Assembly (NCBI GenBank): GCA_963666575.2
Contig: CAXXYG010000030.1
Span: forward strand, 1-64,000
From: JABMQB01 sp963666575
Lineage (GTDB): Bacteria; Bacteroidota; Bacteroidia; Bacteroidales; Prolixibacteraceae
Reading direction: 5' to 3'
Length of the DNA: 64,000 bases
The notes under the pieces were generated by a model. It was not told the origin of the DNA and did no database searches. It was given only the letters and a program-made list of their open reading frames with translations. The stretch's first letter is position 1. Each line of letters begins with the position of its first letter. The translations under genes and the position numbers were made by a program. This document shows, one piece after another, positions 55,629 through 63,875 of the stretch.

Positions 55629-56594
55629 ATGGAAGCAACTCAACTAAAATTTAAAAACAAGTCAAACTATAAAATTATTGATGGTGAAGTGTTGCCGGAT
55701 GACACAGTAGAAATGATCATAGCGGACCTAAAAAAACAGCCGGAATTCTCCAACTTGAATGACAATTTACAGCTAAAAACAGAGGATGGTAGGATTTTAG
55801 AACCAACGAAAACATTCCATGAGCTTGAACTGACAAATGGATATACACTTGTAGTTGAAGAAATTCCCTTACAGAATCCGGGAACTGATGATAATACTTT
55901 GTCTAATAACGCTACAGGTTATTTAGAAACAGGAGAACCTTCTTCTGCTGGAATTCCCAAAGATCGAGCTCCTCGTCCAGTAGTGCCGAGGACATTCCAC
56001 CAACTCGGTATATTTGTATTGGATGGAAGTTATTCTATGCACGAAGAATGCCAGGGAGGAATTAGAAAAAGAGAAGCGGTAAATCTAGCCATTAGGGAAT
56101 TGTTAGGTAAATTTAAAAAAAGTAGGGCAGTAAATAATTTTTCTTTTGCAGTTGTAACATTTGATATCGCTGCAAAAGTTATAACTGAAACAACATCTGC
56201 TATTAGTATCCATGAAAATGCTGACTATGATCCTATAAAAGGGAGTGGAAATGGTACCTATATTCACTCAGGATTATCGGAAGCTAAAAAACTGGCTGAA
56301 TCTTTTTTAATCGGTAAAAAGCAAAATGATGTTCCCCACTCGGTTGTTATAGTGTTACTATCTGATGGAGAATGCCACGAACCGGATAAGACAAAGTCTG
56401 TTGCCGAAGATATAATATCAAATCCGCAAATTAAAATATGTACAACTTTCTTTTCAAAAATGAGTGGAAGCATACCTGAAGCTGAATTATTGATGAAAGA
56501 AATTGCATCAGCACCTACTTTATTTGAAAATACTTATGATGTAGAAACACTACGGAAATTTTTTGAAAGTTCAATTTCACGTATATCCAATTAA
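55629..56594 (+). CDS. ubiquitin-like domain fused to vWA domain (TerY-like)
   Basis: 321 residues. Residues 1-78 form a beta-grasp, ubiquitin-like domain: YKIIDGEVLPDDTVEMIIAD then LQLKTEDGRILEPTKTFHEL and NGYTLVVEEIP, which is the ubiquitin order of strands and helix, without a terminal Gly-Gly. A Pro/Thr-rich linker (80-120) leads to a vWA domain with a complete MIDAS: Asp132, Ser134, Ser136 (FVLDGSYSMHE), Thr210 (GNGTYIHSG) and Asp246 (LLSDGECHE). It is followed by PP2C and kinase genes, the TerY-P trio of stress and conflict systems. Role inferred: metal-dependent scaffold holding the switch proteins. Confidence 0.82.
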   Translation: MEATQLKFKNKSNYKIIDGEVLPDDTVEMIIADLKKQPEFSNLNDNLQLKTEDGRILEPTKTFHELELTNGYTLVVEEIPLQNPGTDDNTLSNNATGYLETGEPSSAGIPKDRAPRPVVPRTFHQLGIFVLDGSYSMHEECQGGIRKREAVNLAIRELLGKFKKSRAVNNFSFAVVTFDIAAKVITETTSAISIHENADYDPIKGSGNGTYIHSGLSEAKKLAESFLIGKKQNDVPHSVVIVLLSDGECHEPDKTKSVAEDIISNPQIKICTTFFSKMSGSIPEAELLMKEIASAPTLFENTYDVETLRKFFESSISRISN

Positions 56595-56607
56595 TATTGC
56601 AAACATT

Positions 56608-57477
56608 ATGTGCATAACAAGTATCTATTCAGCCGTGAGAGGTAGCAAAAAAAAAATCAATCAGGATTATTGTCTGAAACTCAGGAACGATGGAGCCAAT
56701 TTTAATGCAATTATTGTTGCTGACGGAATGGGCTCATCATATAATTCACATGAAGCTTCAAAATTTGTCGTACAAAAAATGCACGATTACCTTATGAGGC
56801 TATCCGATATATTGGACCTTGATTTTAAATCTATTTTCACCAAAATTAGCATAGAATTGAATGCCAGAGTAGGAAAAGAAACCGAAAATGAAATACCGGA
56901 CAACTCTTACGGTACAACACTTATCTGCACAGTTGAAAACAAAGAGAAGATCATCACAGCCTATTTAGGTAACGGAGGGATATTACATGTTAAAGGAAAT
57001 TTTACTGATTTCCACCCAGATATATACCACTTGCCTTGGTGTCTGGTAAATTACCTGAATCCACACACTGTTACAGAAAATGGGAAAGAAGCATTGTTCA
57101 GGTATTTTTCATACAAAGGCAGCAAGCAGCAAATCGAACCTACCATCGTTGAGTTTAGTAAAGACCTGAATGAATACGGCGATATCGTCGTTATATGCAC
57201 TGATGGTATTTTTTCTAATGACCAACTTATGGTTGGCAGAGACAATGAACAAATATGGATAGAAGGACGTAAATCAGTAGCGTTACTCCTTAGCATATTA
57301 CAAGAATTCTTTAATAAAGAAACAATAGGCGATTCAGCAGAACTAGAATACACATTAGAAGGATACCTTAAAAAGCTAGAAGAGTCGGAGGGGGAAATGA
57401 CTGATGATTGTTCATTAGGAGTAATTATCACCGAACAAGTATTTATCCATCAAAAAAAGTTAGCCGGATGCAAGTAA
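56608..57477 (+). CDS. PP2C-family serine/threonine phosphatase
   Basis: I chose the ATG at 56608, 13 bases after the vWA gene; the frame is open further upstream inside that gene. The 289-residue product has PP2C motifs: NQDYCL, IIVADGMGSS (metal-binding Asp), NSYGTTLICTVENK, VVICTDGIFSN and a late DDCSLGVIIT aspartate pair. All metal-ligand aspartates appear present, so it should be active. The stop overlaps the kinase start by ten bases. In TerY-P triads the phosphatase reverses the partner kinase; the same is inferred here. Confidence 0.87.
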   Translation: MCITSIYSAVRGSKKKINQDYCLKLRNDGANFNAIIVADGMGSSYNSHEASKFVVQKMHDYLMRLSDILDLDFKSIFTKISIELNARVGKETENEIPDNSYGTTLICTVENKEKIITAYLGNGGILHVKGNFTDFHPDIYHLPWCLVNYLNPHTVTENGKEALFRYFSYKGSKQQIEPTIVEFSKDLNEYGDIVVICTDGIFSNDQLMVGRDNEQIWIEGRKSVALLLSILQEFFNKETIGDSAELEYTLEGYLKKLEESEGEMTDDCSLGVIITEQVFIHQKKLAGCK

Positions 57478-59537
57478 TTAGAAACATCGAATCTTTCTCA
57501 ACAGAAATTTATCCAGAATTTGACAAAGTCAATTCAATCGAAATAGATGATACTCCTTTAGGCGGAGGGAATTTTGGGGAAGTTTACGCATGTATTTCTA
57601 TCAACAAATTTAAGCCATCTGTAAAACAAGTTATTAAAATACTAAATGAGAACAATCAAGATAGTCACTTAAAGGGGATTGACACTATTTGGAAACTTCA
57701 GGAAAAGCTTCGCATCAAACATTTGGAATTGATGAAGAACCGGAATGAAACTTTGTTTGAAGTATTTCCAGCACTAAAGGCAGTTCCTCAATTCTCTTTT
57801 ACAGGAGATTTTAAAGGGAAGAAAGTACATGGGTATGCCTCTAATGATTTATCATTGCTTGGTTTTACCTGTTTCAAAGAAATTTTGGAAAATGACACAT
57901 GGTATAATAAATATGAATCTGAGTCAATTATTACAAAATTTCAGTTTGCTTATCATCTTGTAAATGCATTTGATTTATTGAAAAGCATGTATTTTGTACA
58001 TGCCGATATCAAAGATGAAGCGGTTTATATTAATTTAAAATCTCAAGAGCTTGCAATCATTGATTTTGATAGCGGGGCCTTTATGGAACATAATAACCAG
58101 CCAACCACATTTGGGGCATTGCAAGATTGGTTAGCGCCAGAGATATTTAATCAACTAAATTACTCCAACGGGCAGCAAGGACTTGTGCAAGTCAATCTTT
58201 TATCTGATATGTGGTCAGTAATTGTTGGTATTCACTACCTGATTTTTATGACACACCCTTTGTTTTTTTTACAGGAAATCAGTGGTGCTGTTACAATGGA
58301 GTATTTTAGTAATTATAAATGGCCAGATGCCAATCCCAATGCCCCTTATTTTTCGAAGGTAAATGATTCCTTTTATAAGGAATATATTACCAGTTATAAA
58401 AATATGATCCCCACCGAGTTAAAAAAGGCATTTGAGGTTTCCATTAACGAAGGCTACCAAAATCCTGTCCGGCGCGAACCATATTCAGTATGGAAGAGGG
58501 TCCTTAAGGCAACTCAAAAGCCACCAACTATTAAGTCTTTTAATACGGACAAGGATGTAAGGAAAGATGCATCTCCAGTTACTCTTTCATGGGCTCTAGA
58601 AAATGCATCCCAAATTATACTTATGCCAAACCAGATAAATTTAAATGGTAAAAATAAATTCCTGGTTGAACCTGTAAAAGATACTACCTATACATTAATT
58701 GTCCAAAATCCATTTGGCAAAGTAGAAAAAAGCCTGACTGTCTTTATATCCAAAGAACCTCCTGTCATTAGCTCATTTATTGCTGATAAAAGTATTCGAA
58801 TGGATTCTTCACCTATTACTTTATATTGGGAGGTACAAGATGCATATGAACTGTTTCTGAAGCCTGGGAATAAACTTCCTGGGAATATTAAGGAAATAAA
58901 AATTGAACCTACACAAAACACTACATATACCTTAATAGCCAAAAGTTTTTTGGGAGTTGAATCAAAAAAAACGCTTCTCATAAAAGTTTCTGATAGACCG
59001 CCAATTATAAGAGAGTTTAATACAAACAAATCAGTTAGAACAGATAGTAGACCCATAAAATTATATTGGGATGTAGAAAATTCTCACAAACAAATCATTA
59101 ATCCTGGTTATAAGTTGGTTAATAATAAAGGAACTACTGATATTGAACCAATACAAAACACAATATACATATTAGAAGCTACATCCCTTTTTGGCGTTAA
59201 AGCCCAGGCAGAACTAGTAGTTAATGTATCACAAGATGCCCCGAATATAAAAGTATTTGGATATAAAGCAATGGATATTGTCACTGATGAATATGAACTG
59301 TTTTGGGAAACAGAAAATGCAGAAAATATTTCAATTTTTCCAAAACCAGATAAACGAAACGGATCAAATTCTGCTACGATATTTTTGAGAAAGGGAATTA
59401 TTTACACATTAACAGCAAAGACCATTTTTGGTATAAAAGCTTCAGAAACGCTCAAAATAGAATCCTTATTTAATCCATCTCCTGAAGAAAATCTTTTTTT
59501 CTCTGAACCCGATAACTCCATTTTCAATTCACTTTAA
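57468..59537 (+). CDS. divergent protein kinase with four Ig-like repeats
   Basis: 689 residues from the ATG at 57468, which overlaps the phosphatase stop. The kinase domain (about 25-345) has a Gly-rich loop GGGNFGEVY, VIK lysine 57, a catalytic loop HADIKDEAVYIN (Asp180, Lys182) in which the usual Asn is Ala185, and DFD (199-201) in place of DFG; activity is therefore uncertain though the Asp/Lys core is kept. Then follow four repeats of about 80 residues, each opening PPxIxxF (352, 431, 511) or PNIKVF (592) and with a TTYTLIxxxxFG-type end, looking like Ig-like beta sandwiches. No membrane span. Role inferred: phospho-signal source of the operon. Confidence 0.85.
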   Translation: MQVIRNIESFSTEIYPEFDKVNSIEIDDTPLGGGNFGEVYACISINKFKPSVKQVIKILNENNQDSHLKGIDTIWKLQEKLRIKHLELMKNRNETLFEVFPALKAVPQFSFTGDFKGKKVHGYASNDLSLLGFTCFKEILENDTWYNKYESESIITKFQFAYHLVNAFDLLKSMYFVHADIKDEAVYINLKSQELAIIDFDSGAFMEHNNQPTTFGALQDWLAPEIFNQLNYSNGQQGLVQVNLLSDMWSVIVGIHYLIFMTHPLFFLQEISGAVTMEYFSNYKWPDANPNAPYFSKVNDSFYKEYITSYKNMIPTELKKAFEVSINEGYQNPVRREPYSVWKRVLKATQKPPTIKSFNTDKDVRKDASPVTLSWALENASQIILMPNQINLNGKNKFLVEPVKDTTYTLIVQNPFGKVEKSLTVFISKEPPVISSFIADKSIRMDSSPITLYWEVQDAYELFLKPGNKLPGNIKEIKIEPTQNTTYTLIAKSFLGVESKKTLLIKVSDRPPIIREFNTNKSVRTDSRPIKLYWDVENSHKQIINPGYKLVNNKGTTDIEPIQNTIYILEATSLFGVKAQAELVVNVSQDAPNIKVFGYKAMDIVTDEYELFWETENAENISIFPKPDKRNGSNSATIFLRKGIIYTLTAKTIFGIKASETLKIESLFNPSPEENLFFSEPDNSIFNSL

Positions 59538-59548
59538 ATAATTGAGCT

Positions 59549-60760
59549 ATGAAAAATAGATCCATAAACTTTATTCAAAGAATTTTTTGTGCAACTGCAG
59601 GTGCATATTTACCAATATTAGAAAAATGTCCTACTCAAATAACAAAGTATCATACAATGGGTGTAATTCTTTGGATTACAGCAATGATGGCAAGTTTGTC
59701 TGGAGGGTATTTTTTCTATACTGCATTTGATGACATTAATCTAGCGATTCTTTTCGGACTTTTTTGGGGATTCACAATTTTCTCATTAGATAGGTATCTG
59801 GTTGTAAGCTTAAATGTAAATCAGAATCAGAAACAAAAGTTTATAAAAGTAATACCTAGAATATTTTTGGCTATTTGTTTGGGACTTGTTGTTGCAAAAC
59901 CTCTTGAATTGAAACTTTTTGAGAAGGAAATTAAAACTGAATTAGAACTTATTAAGAACAAACTGCAAGAAAAAATGCTCGAGACTGATATGGAAATTAT
60001 TCAAATATCAAATAATATAAAGGACTTGGAGAAAGAAAAAGTCATCCTGGATGAAACTCTTTCTAACAAAATAAAAGAGGTAGATATTAAGGAGTTAGAC
60101 TATTACAATGAAAAAAGAGGAGAATCTACAAACACAACTACCGGAAGAGTAGGATATGGTCCGGAAGCTAAACGAAAAGAAATCATTTGGCTTGATATCA
60201 GAAAAGAAAATCAAAGTCTATTAGAAAAAGTTAACAAAAGGAAAGATGAAATTGATATTGAAATAGCCCAGCTTCGAATTAGCGATAAAGCAAAAGACAC
60301 AAAAATTCAAAAAACTGCTGAACAAAACGATGGTCCATTAGCAAGAATAGAAGCACTATCTTCTTTAACTGATAAAAAGACAACCCTTAAACTTGCAAAC
60401 TTTATTTTAACAATGATCTTTATTCTTATAGAAATAGCACCAATTGTTGTTAAACTTGTATTAAAGGTAGGATTATACGAAGAGCTATTAGAGGCTCATG
60501 AAAAAGAAAAGATTAAAACTATTCAAGAGGAATCAAATTTCCAGGAATATAAAACAAGGCTAGAATCGAAAAGAAAAAAATCACAATATAACGGGGTTGT
60601 AATTCATGATGAACAATTAAAAAATAAAATACGAAAAAATCAATTTGAAATTGATGCACAAATTATTGATAAACGTAGAGACATAGAAAAAATAAAGTTA
60701 GAAGACGATGAATATGTTGAAAAAAATTATAGGGAAATTTTCAACCGTTTTTATAATTAA
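59549..60760 (+). CDS. DUF4407 membrane protein with long coiled coil
   Basis: 403 residues. Membrane segments around 37-57 (GVILWITAMMASLSGGYFFY), 61-80 (LAILFGLFWGFTIFSLDR, the conserved family SLDR end) and 103-121 (RIFLAICLGLVVAKPLELKL) are followed by a cytoplasmic or periplasmic coiled coil (about 125-265, rich in Lys/Glu) and a fourth span (about 285-310, LANFILTMIFILIEIAPIVV). A second charged coiled coil ends the protein. This is the DUF4407 plan. It is last in the seven-gene operon (11 bases after the kinase) and gives the only membrane anchor of the set. Its function is unknown; inferred role is membrane platform or effector channel. Confidence 0.84.
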   Translation: MKNRSINFIQRIFCATAGAYLPILEKCPTQITKYHTMGVILWITAMMASLSGGYFFYTAFDDINLAILFGLFWGFTIFSLDRYLVVSLNVNQNQKQKFIKVIPRIFLAICLGLVVAKPLELKLFEKEIKTELELIKNKLQEKMLETDMEIIQISNNIKDLEKEKVILDETLSNKIKEVDIKELDYYNEKRGESTNTTTGRVGYGPEAKRKEIIWLDIRKENQSLLEKVNKRKDEIDIEIAQLRISDKAKDTKIQKTAEQNDGPLARIEALSSLTDKKTTLKLANFILTMIFILIEIAPIVVKLVLKVGLYEELLEAHEKEKIKTIQEESNFQEYKTRLESKRKKSQYNGVVIHDEQLKNKIRKNQFEIDAQIIDKRRDIEKIKLEDDEYVEKNYREIFNRFYN

Positions 60761-60806
60761 AAAATATTTGGTACATTATTATTTTATTAAAATCGGTTGA
60801 AAATTT
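60735..60806. repeat. 13-bp perfect inverted repeat spanning the end of the system operon
   Basis: AAATTTTCAACCG (60735-60747) and CGGTTGAAAATTT (60794-60806) are perfect complements 46 bases apart; the first arm lies inside the last codons of the DUF4407 gene. It may be a transcription terminator stem or the scar of a recombination edge. Confidence 0.7.
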
Positions 60807-60895
60807 GCAGACTGTTCTGAATCTCTGTCCTGGTAATTTTGTGACGAATCTGTCTAGATATTGATAAAACTACCACCCCAAAAGCTATTGTCACA

Positions 60896-61076
60896 TAATC
60901 CCTTCATATCGGATAAATAATCATCATCTTATTATAATGGAATTGCTCAGCTAAATAAAAATCCTCAGCGGTTACATAAAGTGTCTCTGCCGGATTCAGG
61001 CTCTTATAAATATGTTGTAAAACCAGAGTAATTTCCCTACTCCTCGCGGACCAGTAATACAAATTGTAATTCCAAA
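60896..61076 (-). pseudogene. AAA ATPase N-terminal fragment
   Basis: The minus strand encodes AFGITICITGPRGVGK, a P-loop, and after a one-base frame change TLVLQHIYKSLNPAETLYVT and AEDFYLAEQ, typical of the N-terminus of DUF4143-type ATPases. It breaks off on both sides: at the MITE-like element (61074) and near 60900. It is unrelated in frame to the intact ATPase gene at 61344. Confidence 0.7.
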
Positions 61077-61272
61077 TGCGCCTAAAATAATTATAGATAT
61101 TTTGAGTTTAGGCAAGGCAGAATTATTGCATTAAATGAGAGCAGGACCAAGCTCGCTTGGGCTATGCCGAATGCAGCAATAATCATGTAATAAAATTGAG
61201 GCATAGCCTAAGTTCTGTTGAAACTTTCTAACGCCGCATAGGCTCAAAAGAATAGGATTATTAGGCGCATTT
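61074..61272. mobile_element. MITE-like element, 199 bp
   Basis: AAATGCGCCTAA (61074-61085) and TTAGGCGCATTT (61261-61272) are perfect 12-bp terminal inverted repeats, with further imperfect pairing inward (AATAAT / ATTATT). No ORF of its own. It abuts the P-loop coding fragment, so it probably disrupted that ATPase. No clear target duplication was found. Confidence 0.55.
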
Positions 61273-61343
61273 AGTGTTATTTTTGGTATAAGTCCAATCA
61301 TACGGCTTTTCCAGTTTATCGTACCCAACCTTAATTGCAATTC

Positions 61344-62648
61344 TTAATCTAAAATTGACAACAAAAAATTAATCGTATACAGAGGAACATTTATCAACCA
61401 ATCTTCTTCTCTGTAATCCGACATTGATGTTCTCACTGCAACTGATTCTTGATACCGTTTTTTGAAGGATTTTAAACTTTTAGCCTGTAGGTTTTCCTCT
61501 GCTTTTACCTCAATTGGAACAATATTGCCCGAATGTTGAATTACAAAATCTATTTCAGCATTTGCTTTTTCTGCAGACCAGTAATAGGTTGGAACATCAG
61601 GTATGGTTTTTAATTGTTGCAGAACAAATTGCTCTGTAAGAGCTCCTTTAAACTCCTCAAAAATTGCATTTCCATTAAGTAAAGTTTTAGTATCCAAATC
61701 ACCAATCGCAGCAAGTAAACCAACATCAACAATAAAAAGCTTAAAAGCATCCATATCTTCATAGGCTTTCAGCGGAATACCAGCTTTATTGATCCTGTTA
61801 ATTTTATAAACCAATCCACTATCGGTTAGCCAGGATAAAGAAAGCTCGAAATCTTTTGCCCTTGCTCCTTTTTTAACGGCACTATAGATAAACTTTTTGT
61901 TTTCTTTTGCTAATTGTGCGAGGGTGGAATTCCAAAGCATTCTAATTCGTGGAACAATCTCAACCGGTGCATGTTTAGAAAAGTCTTGCTCATAAGCCAA
62001 TAGGATATTGTTTTGAATCTTTCGAGTTTCGGCATAATCATTATTTTGGCTGAATGACATTACAACCTCCGGCATGCCACCTGTGTAGTAATATTGCTTC
62101 AAAAGTTCAATAAATTTCGTTTTAAAATTACGAATTAGACTCCAGTCCTTGGCCTCAATAAGTTGTAGCAAAGGCCTTTGATTTAACGCCATTAAAAACT
62201 CAGGAAAGTTTAACGGATACAAATCCATAAAATCCACTTTACCAACAGGAAAGGAATTTTGTTGGTGAAGTGATACACCCAACAGAGAACCTGCTGCAAC
62301 AACATGATATTCAGGAGCATCCTCATAGAAATATTTCAATGAAGTAATTCCTCCAACTGCTTCCTGAATTTCATCTAAAATTATTAATGTATTCTTTGCA
62401 TTAATTTGTACCCTTGTCTCGATCTGAATAGCATTAATAATGCGATCTATATTATAGTCTTCAGCAAATAGATCCTTTAGAAACTTAGAACTCTCAAAGT
62501 TTACGTAAGCGATTTGAGTATATTCTATCCTACCAAATTCTTTCATCAACCAGGTTTTACCAACTTGGCGAGCACCTCTGATTACTAATGGTTTCCTACT
62601 TTTCGATTTTTTCCAATCCTTAAGATATTTACTTGCTATTCTCTCCAT
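61344..62648 (-). CDS. AAA+ ATPase with DUF4143 C-terminal domain
   Basis: 434 residues. Walker A GARQVGKT (25-32), Walker B with a sensor-type ILDEIQEAVGG, and AAGSLLGVS after it, followed by the DUF4143 part with its nuclease-like core (WSAEKANAEIDFVIQHSGNI and VPIEVKAEENLQAKSLKSFK, the D...ExK pattern). This large Bacteroidota and archaeal ATPase family is usually standalone and of unknown function. Start and length are normal. It is downstream of, but separated from, the TIR/kinase system, so I do not count it as part of it. A hairpin repeat (62674-62693) precedes it. Confidence 0.9.
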   Translation of the reverse strand: MERIASKYLKDWKKSKSRKPLVIRGARQVGKTWLMKEFGRIEYTQIAYVNFESSKFLKDLFAEDYNIDRIINAIQIETRVQINAKNTLIILDEIQEAVGGITSLKYFYEDAPEYHVVAAGSLLGVSLHQQNSFPVGKVDFMDLYPLNFPEFLMALNQRPLLQLIEAKDWSLIRNFKTKFIELLKQYYYTGGMPEVVMSFSQNNDYAETRKIQNNILLAYEQDFSKHAPVEIVPRIRMLWNSTLAQLAKENKKFIYSAVKKGARAKDFELSLSWLTDSGLVYKINRINKAGIPLKAYEDMDAFKLFIVDVGLLAAIGDLDTKTLLNGNAIFEEFKGALTEQFVLQQLKTIPDVPTYYWSAEKANAEIDFVIQHSGNIVPIEVKAEENLQAKSLKSFKKRYQESVAVRTSMSDYREEDWLINVPLYTINFLLSILD

Positions 62649-63148
62649 TATTATCTTTTTGAATTAAATAATTCCTCGTGGCTTGCCACGGGGATAGTCG
62701 ACTTTAAGAATTTTCTTTATTCTCTGTAATACAAATATACAATAATTCGAACGTCTTTTTGTACTATACAACATTTATTCGAACGACTTATTGTAAATTA
62801 TTACAATTTCTCAAAGGACTCTTTCTGCAAATGAAAGAAAAGTACACTATAAACAAGCAGAAACTCTCTTTTATCTGTTTCCAAAACCCTATTTGGAGGA
62901 TTTGAATTTCAAATCAAGCTACAATCTATCAAAGCCAAATAGTAAACAAACATATATTGTCGCAAATATTTACTAAATTTGCGACAATAAAATAAGTATT
63001 TCAAGACTTATAGCACTGATCTACAGATACTAACAGAGATGAAAAAAGCGAAAGGGGGATCGCCGTTTTTCGCCAAAGATCCCGAAGCTATCTTTTCGTA
63101 ATCCCTTCATATCAGACAAATATCAATCGTATTTTAACGCTTTTACGA
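62649..63148. other. intergenic region with a small hairpin
   Basis: No gene with support. CCTCGTGGC/GCCACGGGG (62674-62693) is a 9-bp stem with one mismatch, also present in degenerate form at 63929. A 20-codon frame from 63039 (MKKAKGGSPFFAKDPEAIFS) is seen but too short to call. AATCCCTTCATATC occurs at 63101 and again at 60897, a short dispersed word. Confidence 0.45.
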
Positions 63149-63600
63149 TCAGTAGGTTAATCCAAAATGCCAGAGTGGAATCGTGTTCAAAAAACCCAGT
63201 TCAATATCATCTTTTACTATAAAGGCTTTATCGATGCCTTGGATTTGCTTCAGTCCTTTATTCTTTCCTCCAACTTCAAATGTGTAATCATCAATTAGAA
63301 AATCAGCAACCGGTGATACAATTACATTAAACTTTACTCGTAGCTGATTCAGAAAAAATGTTTCTCTTATGTTTCCAATATTTGAGTTCTGATTGGCTAA
63401 ACTATAAATCAAATTTGTATTGTCAAGATAAATTTTATCAACCTTACCCAAGCCCTTTATGCCTCTGGTAGCGCCCCGTAGTTGTGCTATCATTCCGGCT
63501 TCTTCAATAAACAGGCAATAATCAGTTATATTATTCCGGCTGGCGGAAAGTGCTGTAGCTATACTTGTTAAATTGGGCTTAAATGATATTGCACAGTCCC
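63149..63600 (-). pseudogene. DUF4143-type ATPase C-terminal fragment
   Basis: The frame encodes NLTSIATALSASRNNITDYC, GLGKVDKIYLDNTNLIYSLA, IGNIRETFFLNQLRVKFNVI and FEVGGKNKGLKQIQGIDKAF, the C-terminal half of a DUF4143-type ATPase including the nuclease-like lobe. The N-terminal ATPase half is missing: upstream (63600 onward) the frame runs into a tandem direct repeat. It is probably not functional. Confidence 0.75.
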
Positions 63601-63639
63601 GGTGCATATTCCAACAGAAAACGCACTGTCGCGGTGCAT
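63591..63639 (-). repeat. tandem 17-bp direct repeat
   Basis: GCACAGTCCCGGTGCAT (63591-63607) and GCACTGTCGCGGTGCAT (63623-63639) differ at two positions and are spaced 15 bases apart, exactly at the point where the ATPase fragment loses its homology. It is a candidate recombination scar or element end. Two units are not enough for a CRISPR array. Confidence 0.65.
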
Positions 63640-63716
63640 TCATAGTATTCTTGTTGCTTATACTTCCTGAAAACAACCAATGTTCCCGCCCATTATGTTG
63701 ATACCAGTACGCCTTG

Positions 63717-63875
63717 TAATACCAATTTAATTACAATAAGCCGTATTGGATATTGAGTTATTTTTTGTTTGTACAAGGCGAAAAATTAAAGCATAGCTAC
63801 GGTGCAAGTTTTCAACGTAGGAGAAACAAAAAAGAACCTATTTATATGCGGCATATTTTGGTTATATTGGTATTA
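63717..63875. mobile_element. MITE-like element, 159 bp
   Basis: Terminal inverted repeats begin TAATACCAAT (63717) and end ATTGGTATTA (63875), with pairing extending about 30 bases inward (TTTAATTACAATAAGCCGTAT against the reverse of ATGCGGCATATTTTGG, imperfect). The interior has no ORF. Likely a non-autonomous element or intergenic repeat of the genome. Confidence 0.65.

Noticed and set aside
61131..61340. 69-aa minus-strand ORF
   Set aside because: It runs across the MITE-like element and has no protein-like conservation pattern.
61344..62648. AAA/DUF4143 ATPase as an eighth member of the TIR operon
   Set aside because: It is on the opposite strand, about 580 bases away, and belongs to a family that is widespread and usually standalone.
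63591..63639. Possible CRISPR repeat pair
   Set aside because: Only two units with a 15-base spacer, no third unit, and no cas genes anywhere in the window.
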